This document shows positions 8,690 to 17,271 of a stretch of DNA of 64,000 nt, in pieces. The notes beneath the pieces were generated by a model, which had not been told where the DNA came from, searched no databases, and worked only from the letters and a program-made list of their open reading frames with translations. The stretch is from Williamsia soli (lineage in GTDB: Bacteria; Actinomycetota; Actinomycetes; Mycobacteriales; Mycobacteriaceae), in the NCBI RefSeq assembly GCF_017377795.1, contig NZ_JAFRDR010000001.1, positions 124,001-188,000 on the forward strand, read 5' to 3'. Made by a program: the position numbers and the translations under genes. Numbering within the stretch: the stretch's first letter is position 1; each line of letters begins with the position of its first letter.

Positions 8690-9577
8690 TCAGGCCTTGT
8701 CGAGCACGGCGCGGATGATGTCCGCCAGTTCGAGTGGGGCATCGCTCTGCACGGAGTGACCGGATCCAGGAACGGTGATGACGTCGATGTCGGGCAGTCG
8801 TCTCCGGTATTCGTCGACATCGGCATCGGCCACGAAGTGGGAGGCGCCACCGCGTACCAGCGTGTACGGAATCGTGCTCGCGGAGAGAGCATCCCAGAGG
8901 GGCTCGGAATCGATGCTCTCCCGCAGGCGGTCGTACCGCCACTGCCAGCGCCCGTCGGCGAGCTGGCGGGTGTTGTGGATGACTCCGCGCCGGATCGATG
9001 ACCTGCTCCGGTTGGGTGCGGCCATCGCCGTCAACTCGATCAGCTCATCGAGGTCGTCAAACGTGTCCGGACCCCCGCTGGCCAGGGCGACCGTTCCCCG
9101 ATCCTTGCCACTGAGCTGCTCGAATCGTCTTGGCGACTCGGGACTGACGTCGACGAGGACCGCCCGCGGGATGAGACCGGGATCGTGTGCCGCGATCGCG
9201 ATCGTCGTCAGTCCGCCCAGCGACATCCCGACCACGAGTACGGCCTCGGGCGCATGTTCGCGAATCGTTGCGGCAACCAGCGGAGCGTTGGGGAGCGGGC
9301 GATAGTCATGGTCGTCGCGCCAGGCCGAATGACCATGTCCTGGAAGGTCTATGGCCAGCGCCGGTACGCCGAGGGCGAGCAGGACGCTGTCCCAGGTGTG
9401 CGCGTTCTGGCCGCCTCCGTGCAGCAGGGCGATCCGGGGTGAGTCCGCGGTCCACTTCAATGCGCTCACAAGGTGACCGTCGACCTTCGTGCCGACGCGC
9501 GTCACTGCCGGCAATGGAGACGGCGGGAGGCCGATCTCGTTCGCGTTGTCAGGTAGCAGGTCGAATTCGGTGGGCAT
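8690..9577 (-). CDS. Alpha/beta hydrolase
   Basis: 295 residues with a complete hydrolase core: oxyanion loop LLHGGGQNAHTWD (about 51-63), DLPGHGHS strand, nucleophile elbow VVGMSLGG (about 116-123) and a C-terminal GSGHSVQSD carrying the catalytic His. The fold is that of epoxide hydrolase/haloperoxidase relatives, so hydrolysis of an ester, lactone or epoxide is likely, but the substrate cannot be named. It is monocistronic between the MFS exporter and a TetR gene on the same strand. Confidence 0.85.
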   Translation of the reverse strand: MPTEFDLLPDNANEIGLPPSPLPAVTRVGTKVDGHLVSALKWTADSPRIALLHGGGQNAHTWDSVLLALGVPALAIDLPGHGHSAWRDDHDYRPLPNAPLVAATIREHAPEAVLVVGMSLGGLTTIAIAAHDPGLIPRAVLVDVSPESPRRFEQLSGKDRGTVALASGGPDTFDDLDELIELTAMAAPNRSRSSIRRGVIHNTRQLADGRWQWRYDRLRESIDSEPLWDALSASTIPYTLVRGGASHFVADADVDEYRRRLPDIDVITVPGSGHSVQSDAPLELADIIRAVLDKA

Positions 9578-9745
9578 CGGGGTCCTCTCGGCGGCGAGAT
9601 CTCACCCGTAGGCTACGGGCATCGGATGCCGACGTGTCCGGTCAATTAAGGAATGCCGGCCGCAACGTCGAAAAACTCCACGCCGTCCTCTCAAGTCGGA
9701 AACTCTGGTGCGCCCATGGTGCTTCCGGGTTCCGACAACGTCGTC

Positions 9746-10333
9746 TCAGGAGCGGAGCGACCGCACGATCCTGCGGAGGGTGCGCCAAGCGTCCTCGGTG
9801 CTCTGAGCAGGTGTTTCCGACGCCGCGATCCACAGTGCAGCCTCGTTCATCGCACCGGTCAGAAGAGCGTTGGCCGCTGGGACCGACGCGACGTCGAGGA
9901 GACCGGCGGCGTCGAGTTCGGTGAGAACCGCCAGCAGCAATCGCCCGGAGTTGTCGGCGTCTTGGGCTCGCCAGACATCCCAGCCCAAGACCGAGGGCGC
10001 GTCGATGAGCATGATCTGTCGCCGGTCCGCTCGCACACTCGCCTCGAGGAACGTGTGGCAGCCGGTCTCCAGTGCCTCCCATGGGTCACCGATGCCGGAT
10101 GTCGCGTCGTCGACCGCCTGGCCGACGCGACGCTGCGTCTCGGCGTGCACCGCCCGGAACAGACCCGACTTGCTGCGGAAGTGGTGGTAGACAGCACCTC
10201 TGGTCACCTCGGCGGCCGCAGCCACGTCTTCCAGGCTGACCGCGGTGAATCCGCGGGAACCGAAGGCGTCGATCGCGACGTCGAGGATGCGCGCCGCGGT
10301 CAGCTCGCTCTGCTCTTTGCTCGCCCTGCCCAT
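9746..10333 (-). CDS. TetR family transcriptional regulator
   Basis: 195 residues with an N-terminal HTH at about 10-55 (RILDVAIDAFGSRGFTAVSLEDVAAAAEVTRGAVYHHFRSK in outline) and a ligand-binding TetR C-domain. It is divergent from the VOC gene at 10437. The 103-bp gap carries three TATACATAC half-sites arranged as palindromes, almost certainly its operator. It is expected to repress itself and the VOC gene until an inducer binds. Confidence 0.92.
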   Translation of the reverse strand: MGRASKEQSELTAARILDVAIDAFGSRGFTAVSLEDVAAAAEVTRGAVYHHFRSKSGLFRAVHAETQRRVGQAVDDATSGIGDPWEALETGCHTFLEASVRADRRQIMLIDAPSVLGWDVWRAQDADNSGRLLLAVLTELDAAGLLDVASVPAANALLTGAMNEAALWIAASETPAQSTEDAWRTLRRIVRSLRS

Positions 10334-10370
10334 GAACTACACCTTTCCGAATCCTCACCCGTTGCCAAAC

Positions 10371-10414
10371 TATACATACGCCGTGTATGTATAGAAATGC
10401 GGTTATACATACAC
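10371..10414. promoter_or_regulatory. TetR operator cluster: three TATACATAC half-sites
   Basis: TATACATAC (10371-10379) pairs with GTATGTATA (10385-10393) across a 5-bp spacer. The second half-site extended to GTGTATGTATA (10383-10393) pairs with TATACATACAC (10404-10414) across 10 bp, giving 11-bp perfect arms. All three sit between the divergent TetR and VOC genes, where repressor binding would cover both promoters. Confidence 0.8.
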
Positions 10415-10436
10415 AACGTTTCTAAGGAGAATCGTC

Positions 10437-10862
10437 ATGGCACTCACCAGCTTCTATCCCGTCCTGATGACCAGCGAGGTAACCGCGACCGCGCGCTTCT
10501 TCCGCGACCATCTGGGGTTCGACGTCACCTTCGAGGCGGACTGGTACGTGAGCATGAGACGAGATCAGTTCGAACTCGCGGTACTCGACGCCTCGCACGA
10601 GACGATTCCCGACGGCCGCCGCGGAATTGTGTCGGCAGGCGTGTTGCTCAATCTCGAGGTCGACGATGTGGACGCCGAGTATCGGCGGCTGGTGACCGAC
10701 GGGCCACTCGAGGCCTTACTGCCGATCCGGTCGGAGGATTTCGGTCAGCGCCACTTCATCGTGGCCGGCCCGGAGGGGGTCCTCATCGATGTCATCACGC
10801 CGATCGAGCCGAGCGAGGACTTCGCGGCGGCGTTCGCGGTGAACGCAGCCGAGGTGCGCTGA
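10437..10862 (+). CDS. VOC (glyoxalase/bleomycin-resistance) family protein
   Basis: 141 residues with two beta-alpha-beta-beta-beta modules. It opens with [25 protein letters not shown], typical of glyoxalase/dioxygenase-fold proteins, and ends with [17 protein letters not shown], which carries the last metal-ligand position of the family. The AAGGAGA ribosome site lies about 8 nt before the ATG. Control by the divergent TetR regulator suggests induced detoxification or sequestration of a small molecule; the substrate is unknown. Confidence 0.85.
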   Translation: MALTSFYPVLMTSEVTATARFFRDHLGFDVTFEADWYVSMRRDQFELAVLDASHETIPDGRRGIVSAGVLLNLEVDDVDAEYRRLVTDGPLEALLPIRSEDFGQRHFIVAGPEGVLIDVITPIEPSEDFAAAFAVNAAEVR

Positions 10863-10896
10863 CCGCCGGCTGTGCTGGAACCCGACTATCTCGCGA

Positions 10897-11253
10897 TCAG
10901 TCGGATCGGTTCTGCAGCAGACTCACCCAGTTCTCGGGGACGTGCCCTCGGGGGCCCGGAGCAGTTTCGTCCGCGGGCCGTGACTGCGGGGGCGCCAACG
11001 CCGGTCCGTTGTAGTAGTCGTTGGTCTCGTAGTTCCAGAACCAGTCCTCACCGGGTTCGAAGGAACGGATGATCGGGTGACCGCTCTCCGTCGCGTGTTT
11101 CGACGCATGCCGGGACAGCGAGTCATCGCAGCAACCGATGTGCCCACAACTGGCGCATCGGCGCAAATGGAACCACCACCCACCGGTACCTTCGCAGTCG
11201 AGGCAGCCGGTCCCGCTCGGCGGGACGGTGGGGTCGATGTCGGGCGTAGTCAT
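10897..11253 (-). CDS. UBP-type zinc finger protein
   Basis: 118 residues dominated by a UBP-type (ubiquitin-hydrolase-like) zinc finger. Zinc ligands are seen in CLDCEGTGGWWFHLRRCASCGHIGCCDDS, then SRHASKHATESGHP with spaced His residues, and WFWNYETNDYY closes the domain. Bacterial versions are small orphan proteins of unknown role. The ATG at 11253 has GAGAGG about 9 nt upstream; an upstream in-frame start is not conserved. The Pro-rich C-terminal tail is probably disordered. Confidence 0.85.
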   Translation of the reverse strand: MTTPDIDPTVPPSGTGCLDCEGTGGWWFHLRRCASCGHIGCCDDSLSRHASKHATESGHPIIRSFEPGEDWFWNYETNDYYNGPALAPPQSRPADETAPGPRGHVPENWVSLLQNRSD

Positions 11254-11396
11254 GTCAGGCAGACCTCTCGTCTCTTCTGTCCGAACGCGGCCATGAGATG
11301 CGGTCCGGACAAATCCTTCATACAAGACCGCCGGAGTTCGCGCGTACCAGTCGGCGCGGCAGCCCTCGAGGATCGCTGGGAGCGCATCGTGCCCGA

Positions 11397-11759
11397 TCAG
11401 GAGTGGGTCTGCGAAGTGGGACGTCGGCGAGAGGCGGCTCGATACAGGCGGTTCAGCCTGCCGGCGACCGCGTGGTCGATCAAGTCGGCGAGGTCGGCCA
11501 GATGCGTCGCGAAGGCGGCAATCTGCCGGTCATCGAACCGTAGTCCGAGTCCTGCGGTGGCCGTCTCCACGACATCGCGTGCGACGTCATCGCTGTAGCC
11601 GGTGAGGCCGCGGAGCGAAACGAACGGGCCGATGTCACGGGTGCCCGGAAATCGCCAATCGAGCGAACTACGCAGGGCTGCATATGGTTTGAATGACCTG
11701 AGGAGGTCGATCTCCGCGGCCAGAGCGGTTGTCTGCCGGCGCGTGAGCTCATCGCACAT
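11397..11759 (-). CDS. Hypothetical protein (120 aa)
   Basis: Not recognised. It is Arg/Ala/Leu-rich and mostly helical, without signal peptide or membrane helix. A central WRFPGTRDIGPFVSLRGLTGYSDDVARDVV segment looks like a folded core. Its start overlaps the stop of the 57-residue membrane protein by 11 nt, so the two form a coupled pair. Whether it works with that protein is inference from the overlap only. Confidence 0.5.
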   Translation of the reverse strand: MCDELTRRQTTALAAEIDLLRSFKPYAALRSSLDWRFPGTRDIGPFVSLRGLTGYSDDVARDVVETATAGLGLRFDDRQIAAFATHLADLADLIDHAVAGRLNRLYRAASRRRPTSQTHS

Positions 11760-11922
11760 GGCTGACCGCCTCGCGTCGGTTCACCAATTCCAGTTCCAGC
11801 TCGGCGCGGCCGGAATCCGGCTCGAACCCGACGCCGTGAGGCGCCCCGAGCGACGACCGATTCTGGTACGTCGCAATCAATCCGACCACGATGGCCGGTC
11901 CGAAGATCACCAAGAGTTCCAT
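11749..11922 (-). CDS. Small membrane protein (57 aa)
   Basis: Starts MELLVIFGPAIVVGLIATYQ, one clear membrane helix at about residues 3-18. A polar tail follows (GRAELELELVNRR) that probably lies in the cytoplasm and forms a short helix. It overlaps the next gene by 11 nt. The upstream region carries three copies of TTGGCA/TGCCAA. I cannot assign a function. Single-pass proteins of this size often regulate a partner, here possibly the 120-residue neighbour. Confidence 0.5.
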   Translation of the reverse strand: MELLVIFGPAIVVGLIATYQNRSSLGAPHGVGFEPDSGRAELELELVNRREAVSHVR

Positions 11923-11950
11923 GGCAGTAACTATCCGTTCAAAAACTTCT

Positions 11951-11995
11951 TGCCAACAGTGGCTGAATTGACAGTATTGGCAAACTTTCTGCCAA
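11951..11995. promoter_or_regulatory. Three TGCCAA/TTGGCA half-sites upstream of the small membrane protein
   Basis: TGCCAA occurs at 11951-11956 and 11990-11995, and TTGGCA at 11977-11982. The last two form an inverted repeat with 7 bp between the arms. They lie 30-75 bp upstream of the 57-residue gene, where an operator would be expected. No nearby regulator is an obvious partner. Confidence 0.3.
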
Positions 11996-12068
11996 ACCCG
12001 CTGAACCGCGATGGCTGTGCAGGTCAGGACAGTGTTGAACACCCCGGTCGGTGCGGGCAATCGATTTA

Positions 12069-14216
12069 TTAGGCGGGTGCCGCGTCCGCTGCCGATGCGA
12101 GGGTGGGCGACTCGACGAGCTCGAGCTCGCCGAGATAGGCCGTGGTGGCGATCAAGGGGCGAGCCTGAGCGACGCTGATGCCGTCGGCGACGGTATCGGC
12201 GCGCAGTGCGGCCACGGCTTCGGCCGCTATCCTCCCCGCGGCGTCGACTCCCACCGTGCCGATCCGAGCGGCATGGGCGTCGATCACCGCACACAGTCGG
12301 GGACCGGTGCCGGCCGGGTTGGAGGTGGGGGTGAGGTCGGCGATCGAATCGGCGACGACGCGCAACCGATTGGCCCGGCTCACGGCCCGCACCACCGGGG
12401 TCCGCTTCTCGACGGCAGTTCCGGTCTCGGAAAGATATTGCCGCGCAGCGTCGTCGGCTGCCCGATAGGCCAGCAGACCTTGTTCGCGCAGGTCTGCGAT
12501 CTCGGACTCGCCGGCGGGGGTGGAACCAGCGGTGATCCTGGTGGTGACCGCCACCAGGTAACGCACGAACACATCTTGGGCATTGTTGATCGCTGCCCGC
12601 GCTGTGGTCGCCACACCTCGCGGCCACATCACCACCGACACGACGACCGCGACCGCGCATCCGATCGCGATGTCCTCGACCCTGATCAATCCGATTCGCC
12701 AGCCGGTCGGGTCGAGCACGTTGAACAGTGTGATGACCAGAACGGTGAACGCCGCCTGTCCGGCAGCGAACGAGATGACCTTGGGGATGTACGCGGCGCC
12801 GAATGCCGCTATCGGCAGCGCGATCCACAGTGCGACCTCGTTCGTACCCAGTACGGTGACGATGAGAGCGCCCACCACGAAGCCGGCGGCGGTGCCGAGC
12901 ACGGCGCGCGCGACATTGGATCCGGTGGTCAGCGCGCTGGTCCGCAGGACCGACATCGCACCGAGAACCACCCAGAAACCGTGTTGCACAGGCACGACAT
13001 GGATGAGCGCGACAGCGGCAGCCAGGCCGAATCCGGTACGCAGCGCATTGCGGGCGATGACGGAGTTCTTGATCACCGTGGACGACACCGACATCCGGGT
13101 TGCGGCGTATTCAGAGAGGACGAGATCGGCCACACCCGTTGGCGGTAACTGACCGCCCAGTATCTTGCTCACCATGGGTCGTGCATCGGCGGTCGAGGCC
13201 CATGCGACCGTACGTCCGATCAGGGCGATCGTGCTGCAGACCGTGTGGGCGCTCAGCAACCGCACGCCGGTCGATTCGGCGTCGGCCTCACTCTTGTCGG
13301 CGACGATCAACTCGATGTGGGCCCCGAAACGATTGTGCAGCAGCGAGGTCAGTGCGCCCACTGCGTCGCTGAGCGTGGCCCGCGACGACGCGGTGTCGAC
13401 GGTGAGCACGTCGGCCGAGCGTTGCAAGACCCTGACTGCGTGCTCGCGCATGGGGTCTGGCAATGGCGACTGCGGTTTGCCCACCTGCGAGGTGAGCCAT
13501 TCGAGATCGTCGACCACCCGGATCAGCGCCCGACTGCCCGCGGTCAGTCCGGATGGTCGGGTATCGGTGCCGAGATATATCTGACGCAGCCGGTCCATGG
13601 CTGCGGCGATGTCAACAGGATCATCCTCGGTCGGTTGCGAGTCGAGATGGCCGGCAAGGCCGGAGCACACCTCGCGGGCCCGCTCGCGGAGTTCGTTGTG
13701 GTGCCGAGGCGGTAGTAAGAACAGCGCTGCGGGGACGCTGAAGACGAGCGCGAGTGTCCAGCCGAGCAACCGGTCCGACAGCGGTCCCGCAGGGGAGGCG
13801 ACCGGCAACACGAAGAGCAACAACGCCGCTCGCTGGGCCGCCGAGAAACTCGAACTGAGAATGGCCGCGTAGGAGACGACCACGCCCACCACGAGCATCG
13901 ACAGCGCACCGAGCCAGCCCGGTTTCGCCAGGAACGTGGCAGCCGAGATGAACGCGTAGCCCACCACGGCCAGTGCCGTGTAGCTCACGGCCCGGCGTCC
14001 CCGTGTGCCCGGGAAGTCCACGAGCACAAGGAGCGCGAACGAGCCGAAGATGGTGAACAGCGGGGTTTGCGCTCCGCCCACCTGCAGAGCGATCGCGGCA
14101 CCGACAGGGACGACGATCGCCGGCCGTATCGCTCGGCGTAGAGCGTCGAATCCGGGGTCACGCCGACGCACGGCGTCTCCGAACGCCGGCAGGGATCGGT
14201 GGACGCGGGTGCCCAT
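12069..14216 (-). CDS. FUSC-family membrane protein (aromatic acid exporter-like)
   Basis: About 715 residues with the duplicated layout of the FUSC/YccS/AaeB family: an N-terminal helix bundle (about 30-175), a cytoplasmic region (about 180-380), a second helix bundle (about 395-540) containing HGFWVVLGAMSVLRTSALTTGSN, and a C-terminal cytoplasmic region. The V-x-x-W/F-V-x-L-x-x-x-x-V signature of the second bundle is the best family marker. It probably exports aromatic or amphipathic acids. The start is the ATG at 14216; no strong ribosome site is seen, so the N-terminus is less certain. Confidence 0.85.
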   Translation of the reverse strand: MGTRVHRSLPAFGDAVRRRDPGFDALRRAIRPAIVVPVGAAIALQVGGAQTPLFTIFGSFALLVLVDFPGTRGRRAVSYTALAVVGYAFISAATFLAKPGWLGALSMLVVGVVVSYAAILSSSFSAAQRAALLLFVLPVASPAGPLSDRLLGWTLALVFSVPAALFLLPPRHHNELRERAREVCSGLAGHLDSQPTEDDPVDIAAAMDRLRQIYLGTDTRPSGLTAGSRALIRVVDDLEWLTSQVGKPQSPLPDPMREHAVRVLQRSADVLTVDTASSRATLSDAVGALTSLLHNRFGAHIELIVADKSEADAESTGVRLLSAHTVCSTIALIGRTVAWASTADARPMVSKILGGQLPPTGVADLVLSEYAATRMSVSSTVIKNSVIARNALRTGFGLAAAVALIHVVPVQHGFWVVLGAMSVLRTSALTTGSNVARAVLGTAAGFVVGALIVTVLGTNEVALWIALPIAAFGAAYIPKVISFAAGQAAFTVLVITLFNVLDPTGWRIGLIRVEDIAIGCAVAVVVSVVMWPRGVATTARAAINNAQDVFVRYLVAVTTRITAGSTPAGESEIADLREQGLLAYRAADDAARQYLSETGTAVEKRTPVVRAVSRANRLRVVADSIADLTPTSNPAGTGPRLCAVIDAHAARIGTVGVDAAGRIAAEAVAALRADTVADGISVAQARPLIATTAYLGELELVESPTLASAADAAPA

Positions 14217-14545
14217 GGGCGAATCGTAACTGCAAACCAGACGCGCGTCCTCAGGTCCGACGCCGACGGGCGGCCGTATGCGGATTCGCCCGATGCAGTG
14301 GACACTTGAACGCCGCCCATTCCCAGGATTGTTGGTGGGCAGCAAACCACGGAGGTCGTGACTGTTGACAACAGTCAGTTGGCAGTTCTCGGAGGGCATT
14401 CCCGCTGGCAGCGCCGCACGCTCGATCGTCCCCTGCCCGGGCGGATTGCGACAGATGTTGCGTGATCGCCGCCGCGTCCGCATTCGATCAGTAACGTTGG
14501 AGTGCGTAAGCGATCTATCACCGGCACAACAGAATCGAGAAGCAC
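14217..14545. promoter_or_regulatory. Divergent control region between the FUSC and dodecin genes
   Basis: This 329-bp gene-free stretch contains a perfect 17-bp palindrome at 14360-14376, GACTGTTG-A-CAACAGTC, of the size bound by GntR or LacI-type dimers. No regulator gene flanks it, so a remote factor would have to act here. The remainder shows no small gene I can support. Confidence 0.45.
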
Positions 14546-14755
14546 ATGAGCGACAGCATCTACCGGGTCACCGAAATCGTCGGTACCTCGACGGTCAGCA
14601 CCGACGATGCGATCAAGGGTGCAGTCACCAGGGCCAACAAGTCGTTGCGCAACGTCGACTGGTTCGAGGTCAAGGAAACCCGCGGCCACGTCGAGAACGG
14701 CGAGATCGCGCACTTCCAGGTCACTTTGAAGATCGGGTTCAAACTCGAGGACTGA
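14546..14755 (+). CDS. Dodecin family flavin-binding protein
   Basis: 69 residues, the standard dodecin length. The order is family-typical: YRVTEIVGTS strand, a helix with DAIKGAVTRANKSL, the key Trp in VDWFEVKETRGHV that stacks on the isoalloxazine, and FQVTLKIGFKLED at the end. Dodecins assemble as hollow dodecamers that store or buffer FMN/riboflavin (or CoA and FMN in mycobacteria) in the cytoplasm. Its stop is 2 bp from the convergent SulP stop. Confidence 0.95.
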   Translation: MSDSIYRVTEIVGTSTVSTDDAIKGAVTRANKSLRNVDWFEVKETRGHVENGEIAHFQVTLKIGFKLED

Positions 14756-14757
14756 CG

Positions 14758-16257
14758 TCAGTCGACGGCGCCGAGCCGGCCCGACAACCGCTCGAGCCGC
14801 TCCAGGCTCGGGCCCTCGAGTCCGACGATGGTGGCGGTCTTACCCTGTGCTCGGTACTTGCCGAGGACGGCGTCGAGACTTGCCACCGTCGAAGCGTCCC
14901 AGACGTCGGCGTCGCTGAGGTCGATGATCACTGTATCCGGGTCACCGGCGTAGTCGAACTGGTAGACCAGGTCGTTGCTGGAGGCGAAGAACAGTTCGCC
15001 GCGTACCCGATACCGGCGTACCTCGGCCGTGTCCGCACCGCTGGGGTCGATCTCTGTGGCTGCATCGACCGACGTCAGATGGGCTACCCGCCGCGCGAAC
15101 ATCACCATCGCGGTCAGCACACCGAGGACGACACCGATGGCGAGGTTCTCGGTCGCGACGGTGGCCGCCACGGTCACCACCATGACCGTGGTCTCGGCGA
15201 TCGGCATGATGCGTAGCGTCCGCGGATGGACGCTGTGCCAATCGAATGTTCCGACCGACACCATGACCATCACGGCGACCAGAGCGGCCATCGGGATCAC
15301 CCCGACCACGTCGCCGAGCACCACCACGAGGATCAGCAAGAAGACGCCTGCCAGGAACGTCGACAACCGGGTGCGGGCCCCGGATTGTCTGACGTTGATC
15401 ATCGTCTGCCCGATCATCGCGCAACCGCCCATGCCGCCGAAGAAACCCGTGACCAGGTTCGCGATGCCCTGGCCCCAGCCCTCCCGGGTCTTGTTCGAAT
15501 GCGTGTCGGTGATGTCGTCGACCAGCTTCGCGGTCATCAACGACTCCATCAAACCGACCAGCGCCATGGCCACGGCGTACGGCGCGATCACGGAGAGGGT
15601 GTGCATCGTCCACGGCACATCGGGCAGCAGGAGCGACGGCAGCGAATCGGGGAGCGCTCCCTCGTCCTCGACGGTCGGGACGCTCCAGCCGAAAACGGTG
15701 ACGACGCCGGTGATGAGCAGGATGGCGATGAGCGGTGACGGTACCGCCGACGTGATCCTGGGCAGCAGCACGATGATCGCCAATCCGGCCGCGACGAGTG
15801 GGTAGACGAGCCACGGTATGTCGTCGCCGAACAGGTGAGGTAGTTGTGCGATGAAGATGAGGATGGCGAGAGCGTTCACAAATCCGGTCATCACACTGCG
15901 CGGCACGAAGCGCATCAGCTTGGCGATGCCGATCAGACTCAAGACAATCTGTAGAAGCCCTGCGAGCAGCACTGTCGCGATCAGGTAGTCGAGACCGTAC
16001 TTGCTGACCACCGGGGCGACGACCAGCGCGACGGCACCCGTCGCCGCGGAGATCATCGCAGGCCGACCACCGACGAACGCAATGGTCACAGCCATGGTGA
16101 AAGACGCGAAGAGACCGACCCGTGGATCGACCCCGGCGATGATCGAGAACGAGATCGCTTCGGGGATCAGCGCCAGTGCGACAACGAGTCCGGCAAGGAT
16201 CTCGCGACGCAGCTGAGACGGGGAGCGGAGTAGTGAACGCACTGTCGCCGGAGGCAT
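14758..16257 (-). CDS. SulP family anion transporter with STAS domain
   Basis: About 499 residues. Around 12 membrane helices cover residues 20-385, including the conserved opening AGLVVALALIPEAISFSIIAGVDPRVGLFAS and TGFFGGMGGCAMIGQTMINVRQSG, a SulP hallmark. A cytoplasmic STAS domain follows at about 400-495. It would move sulfate, bicarbonate or another anion with a coupled ion. No carbonic anhydrase gene is adjacent, so the substrate is open. A GTG at 16290 is an alternative start, with AAGGG 12 nt upstream. Confidence 0.9.
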   Translation of the reverse strand: MPPATVRSLLRSPSQLRREILAGLVVALALIPEAISFSIIAGVDPRVGLFASFTMAVTIAFVGGRPAMISAATGAVALVVAPVVSKYGLDYLIATVLLAGLLQIVLSLIGIAKLMRFVPRSVMTGFVNALAILIFIAQLPHLFGDDIPWLVYPLVAAGLAIIVLLPRITSAVPSPLIAILLITGVVTVFGWSVPTVEDEGALPDSLPSLLLPDVPWTMHTLSVIAPYAVAMALVGLMESLMTAKLVDDITDTHSNKTREGWGQGIANLVTGFFGGMGGCAMIGQTMINVRQSGARTRLSTFLAGVFLLILVVVLGDVVGVIPMAALVAVMVMVSVGTFDWHSVHPRTLRIMPIAETTVMVVTVAATVATENLAIGVVLGVLTAMVMFARRVAHLTSVDAATEIDPSGADTAEVRRYRVRGELFFASSNDLVYQFDYAGDPDTVIIDLSDADVWDASTVASLDAVLGKYRAQGKTATIVGLEGPSLERLERLSGRLGAVD

Positions 16258-16345
16258 CTGCGAATGCAGGACAGGCTTGGAAGTGGGCACGGCAGAACTT
16301 AACCCTTGAGGCGTCGCCGGTGCGAACCGAGCAGTTCCGATTCCG

Positions 16346-16420
16346 CCCTGAAAACCGGCAGATATGAGATCGCCGAGGGGTATCTTCCCTTGGGCGCTCG
16401 GTATTTGCCGGTTTTCAGGG
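16346..16420. repeat. 75-bp interrupted palindrome, copy 1 (upstream of nuclease)
   Basis: Outer arms CCCTGAAAACCGGCA (16346-16360) and TGCCGGTTTTCAGGG (16406-16420) are perfect over 15 bp, or 19 with one mismatch. Inside lies a weaker second stem: CGCCGAGGGG against CCCTTGGGCG around a TATCTT loop. The element ends 2 bp before the ATG of the nuclease gene. Copy 2 at 17266-17340 matches it at 69 of 75 positions in the same orientation. Confidence 0.92.
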
Positions 16421-16422
16421 CA

Positions 16423-17271
16423 ATGAAGCTGAATGCGCCGATGATCCGTCTGATCACCATGGACTTCGGTGTCTACTCGACCAAGGAACTGCTCCAACGG
16501 GGTTTCAGCACATGGCAGATCCGCCGGGAAGCAGACAACGGCGTGCTCGTCGCGCTACGGCGTGGTTGGTACGCGACAGCAACTGCGGACCCTGATGTGG
16601 TCACCGCCGTCCGGCTCGGTGGGGTGCTCGGCTGCGTGTCTGCATTGCGAAAACACAAGCTGTGGGTGCCGCCCGGTTACGAGCGGGTGCACACACGACC
16701 GACCAGGGACGGAGAACTGAAGAGCGCCCGGGCTTGCGTCGGCTTTGGACGCCCGCCTGCAGCGCTGACTGCGGTCGATCCGATTCCCGTCGCCCTCCTA
16801 CATGCCGCGAAGTGTATGAGAGCCGAGCACTGGATCGCCACGTGCGACTCGGCGCTGAACTCGGCCGGGTTGACCGTCTCGCGCATGGCGTCGGAGATCG
16901 GTCCATCGGCACGCCGGATTTCATCCTTGTTGGACAAATGCGACCCGGACTCCCAGTCAGGCACCGAGTCGATCACTAGAGTCCGCCTGAGAGCCCACGG
17001 ATTTGCTGTTGTCGTCCAGCCGTCGATCTCAGGTGTGGGCCGGACCGATCTGAGGATCGGGCGGCTACTCATCGAATGCGACAGCGTTCAACATCACACC
17101 AGCTTGGAGAGCTACCACAACGATCGCCGACGAGACCGTCGAGCGCTGGTGGACGGCTGGCTGACCCTGCGCATCACCTACGATGACGTGCTCTACGGCT
17201 GGGAGGCAGTTCTCGCCGATATTCGTGCGATCACCCGGCCGGATCGCCATCGCAGACGCGAGCGGCCCTGA
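16423..17271 (+). CDS. AbiEi-like N-domain plus Vsr/DUF559-type nuclease domain
   Basis: 282 residues. The N-terminal half (GVYSTKELLQRGFSTWQIRRE, about 16-36, then VLVALRRGWYA) is the winged-helix start shared with AbiEi-type antitoxins. The C-terminal half carries a very-short-patch-repair-like PD-(D/E)xK core: Glu182 in GTES, Asp209 in RTDL, the pair Glu218/Asp220 in LIECD, then Asp234 and Asp238 in HNDRRRDR. It probably binds and nicks DNA; no abortive-infection toxin gene is adjacent. The start codon lies 2 nt after one 75-bp palindrome and the TGA stop lies inside the arm of the other, so gene and repeats form one unit. ATGs at 16441 and 16459 are alternative starts. Confidence 0.8.
   Translation: MKLNAPMIRLITMDFGVYSTKELLQRGFSTWQIRREADNGVLVALRRGWYATATADPDVVTAVRLGGVLGCVSALRKHKLWVPPGYERVHTRPTRDGELKSARACVGFGRPPAALTAVDPIPVALLHAAKCMRAEHWIATCDSALNSAGLTVSRMASEIGPSARRISSLLDKCDPDSQSGTESITRVRLRAHGFAVVVQPSISGVGRTDLRIGRLLIECDSVQHHTSLESYHNDRRRDRRALVDGWLTLRITYDDVLYGWEAVLADIRAITRPDRHRRRERP

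Noticed and set aside
12051-13148. Long plus-strand open frame opposite the FUSC gene
   Set aside because: The composition is Arg/Asp/Gly/His-rich with no domain, and it is the antisense of a well-supported membrane protein.
14942-15814. Long open frame on the SulP strand in another reading frame
   Set aside because: It is Arg/Gly/Asp-rich low-complexity translation overlapping a convincing 12-helix transporter.
16423-17271. AbiE toxin-antitoxin system
   Set aside because: Only the AbiEi-like N-domain is present, fused to a nuclease-type C-domain. No AbiEii nucleotidyltransferase toxin gene is adjacent.
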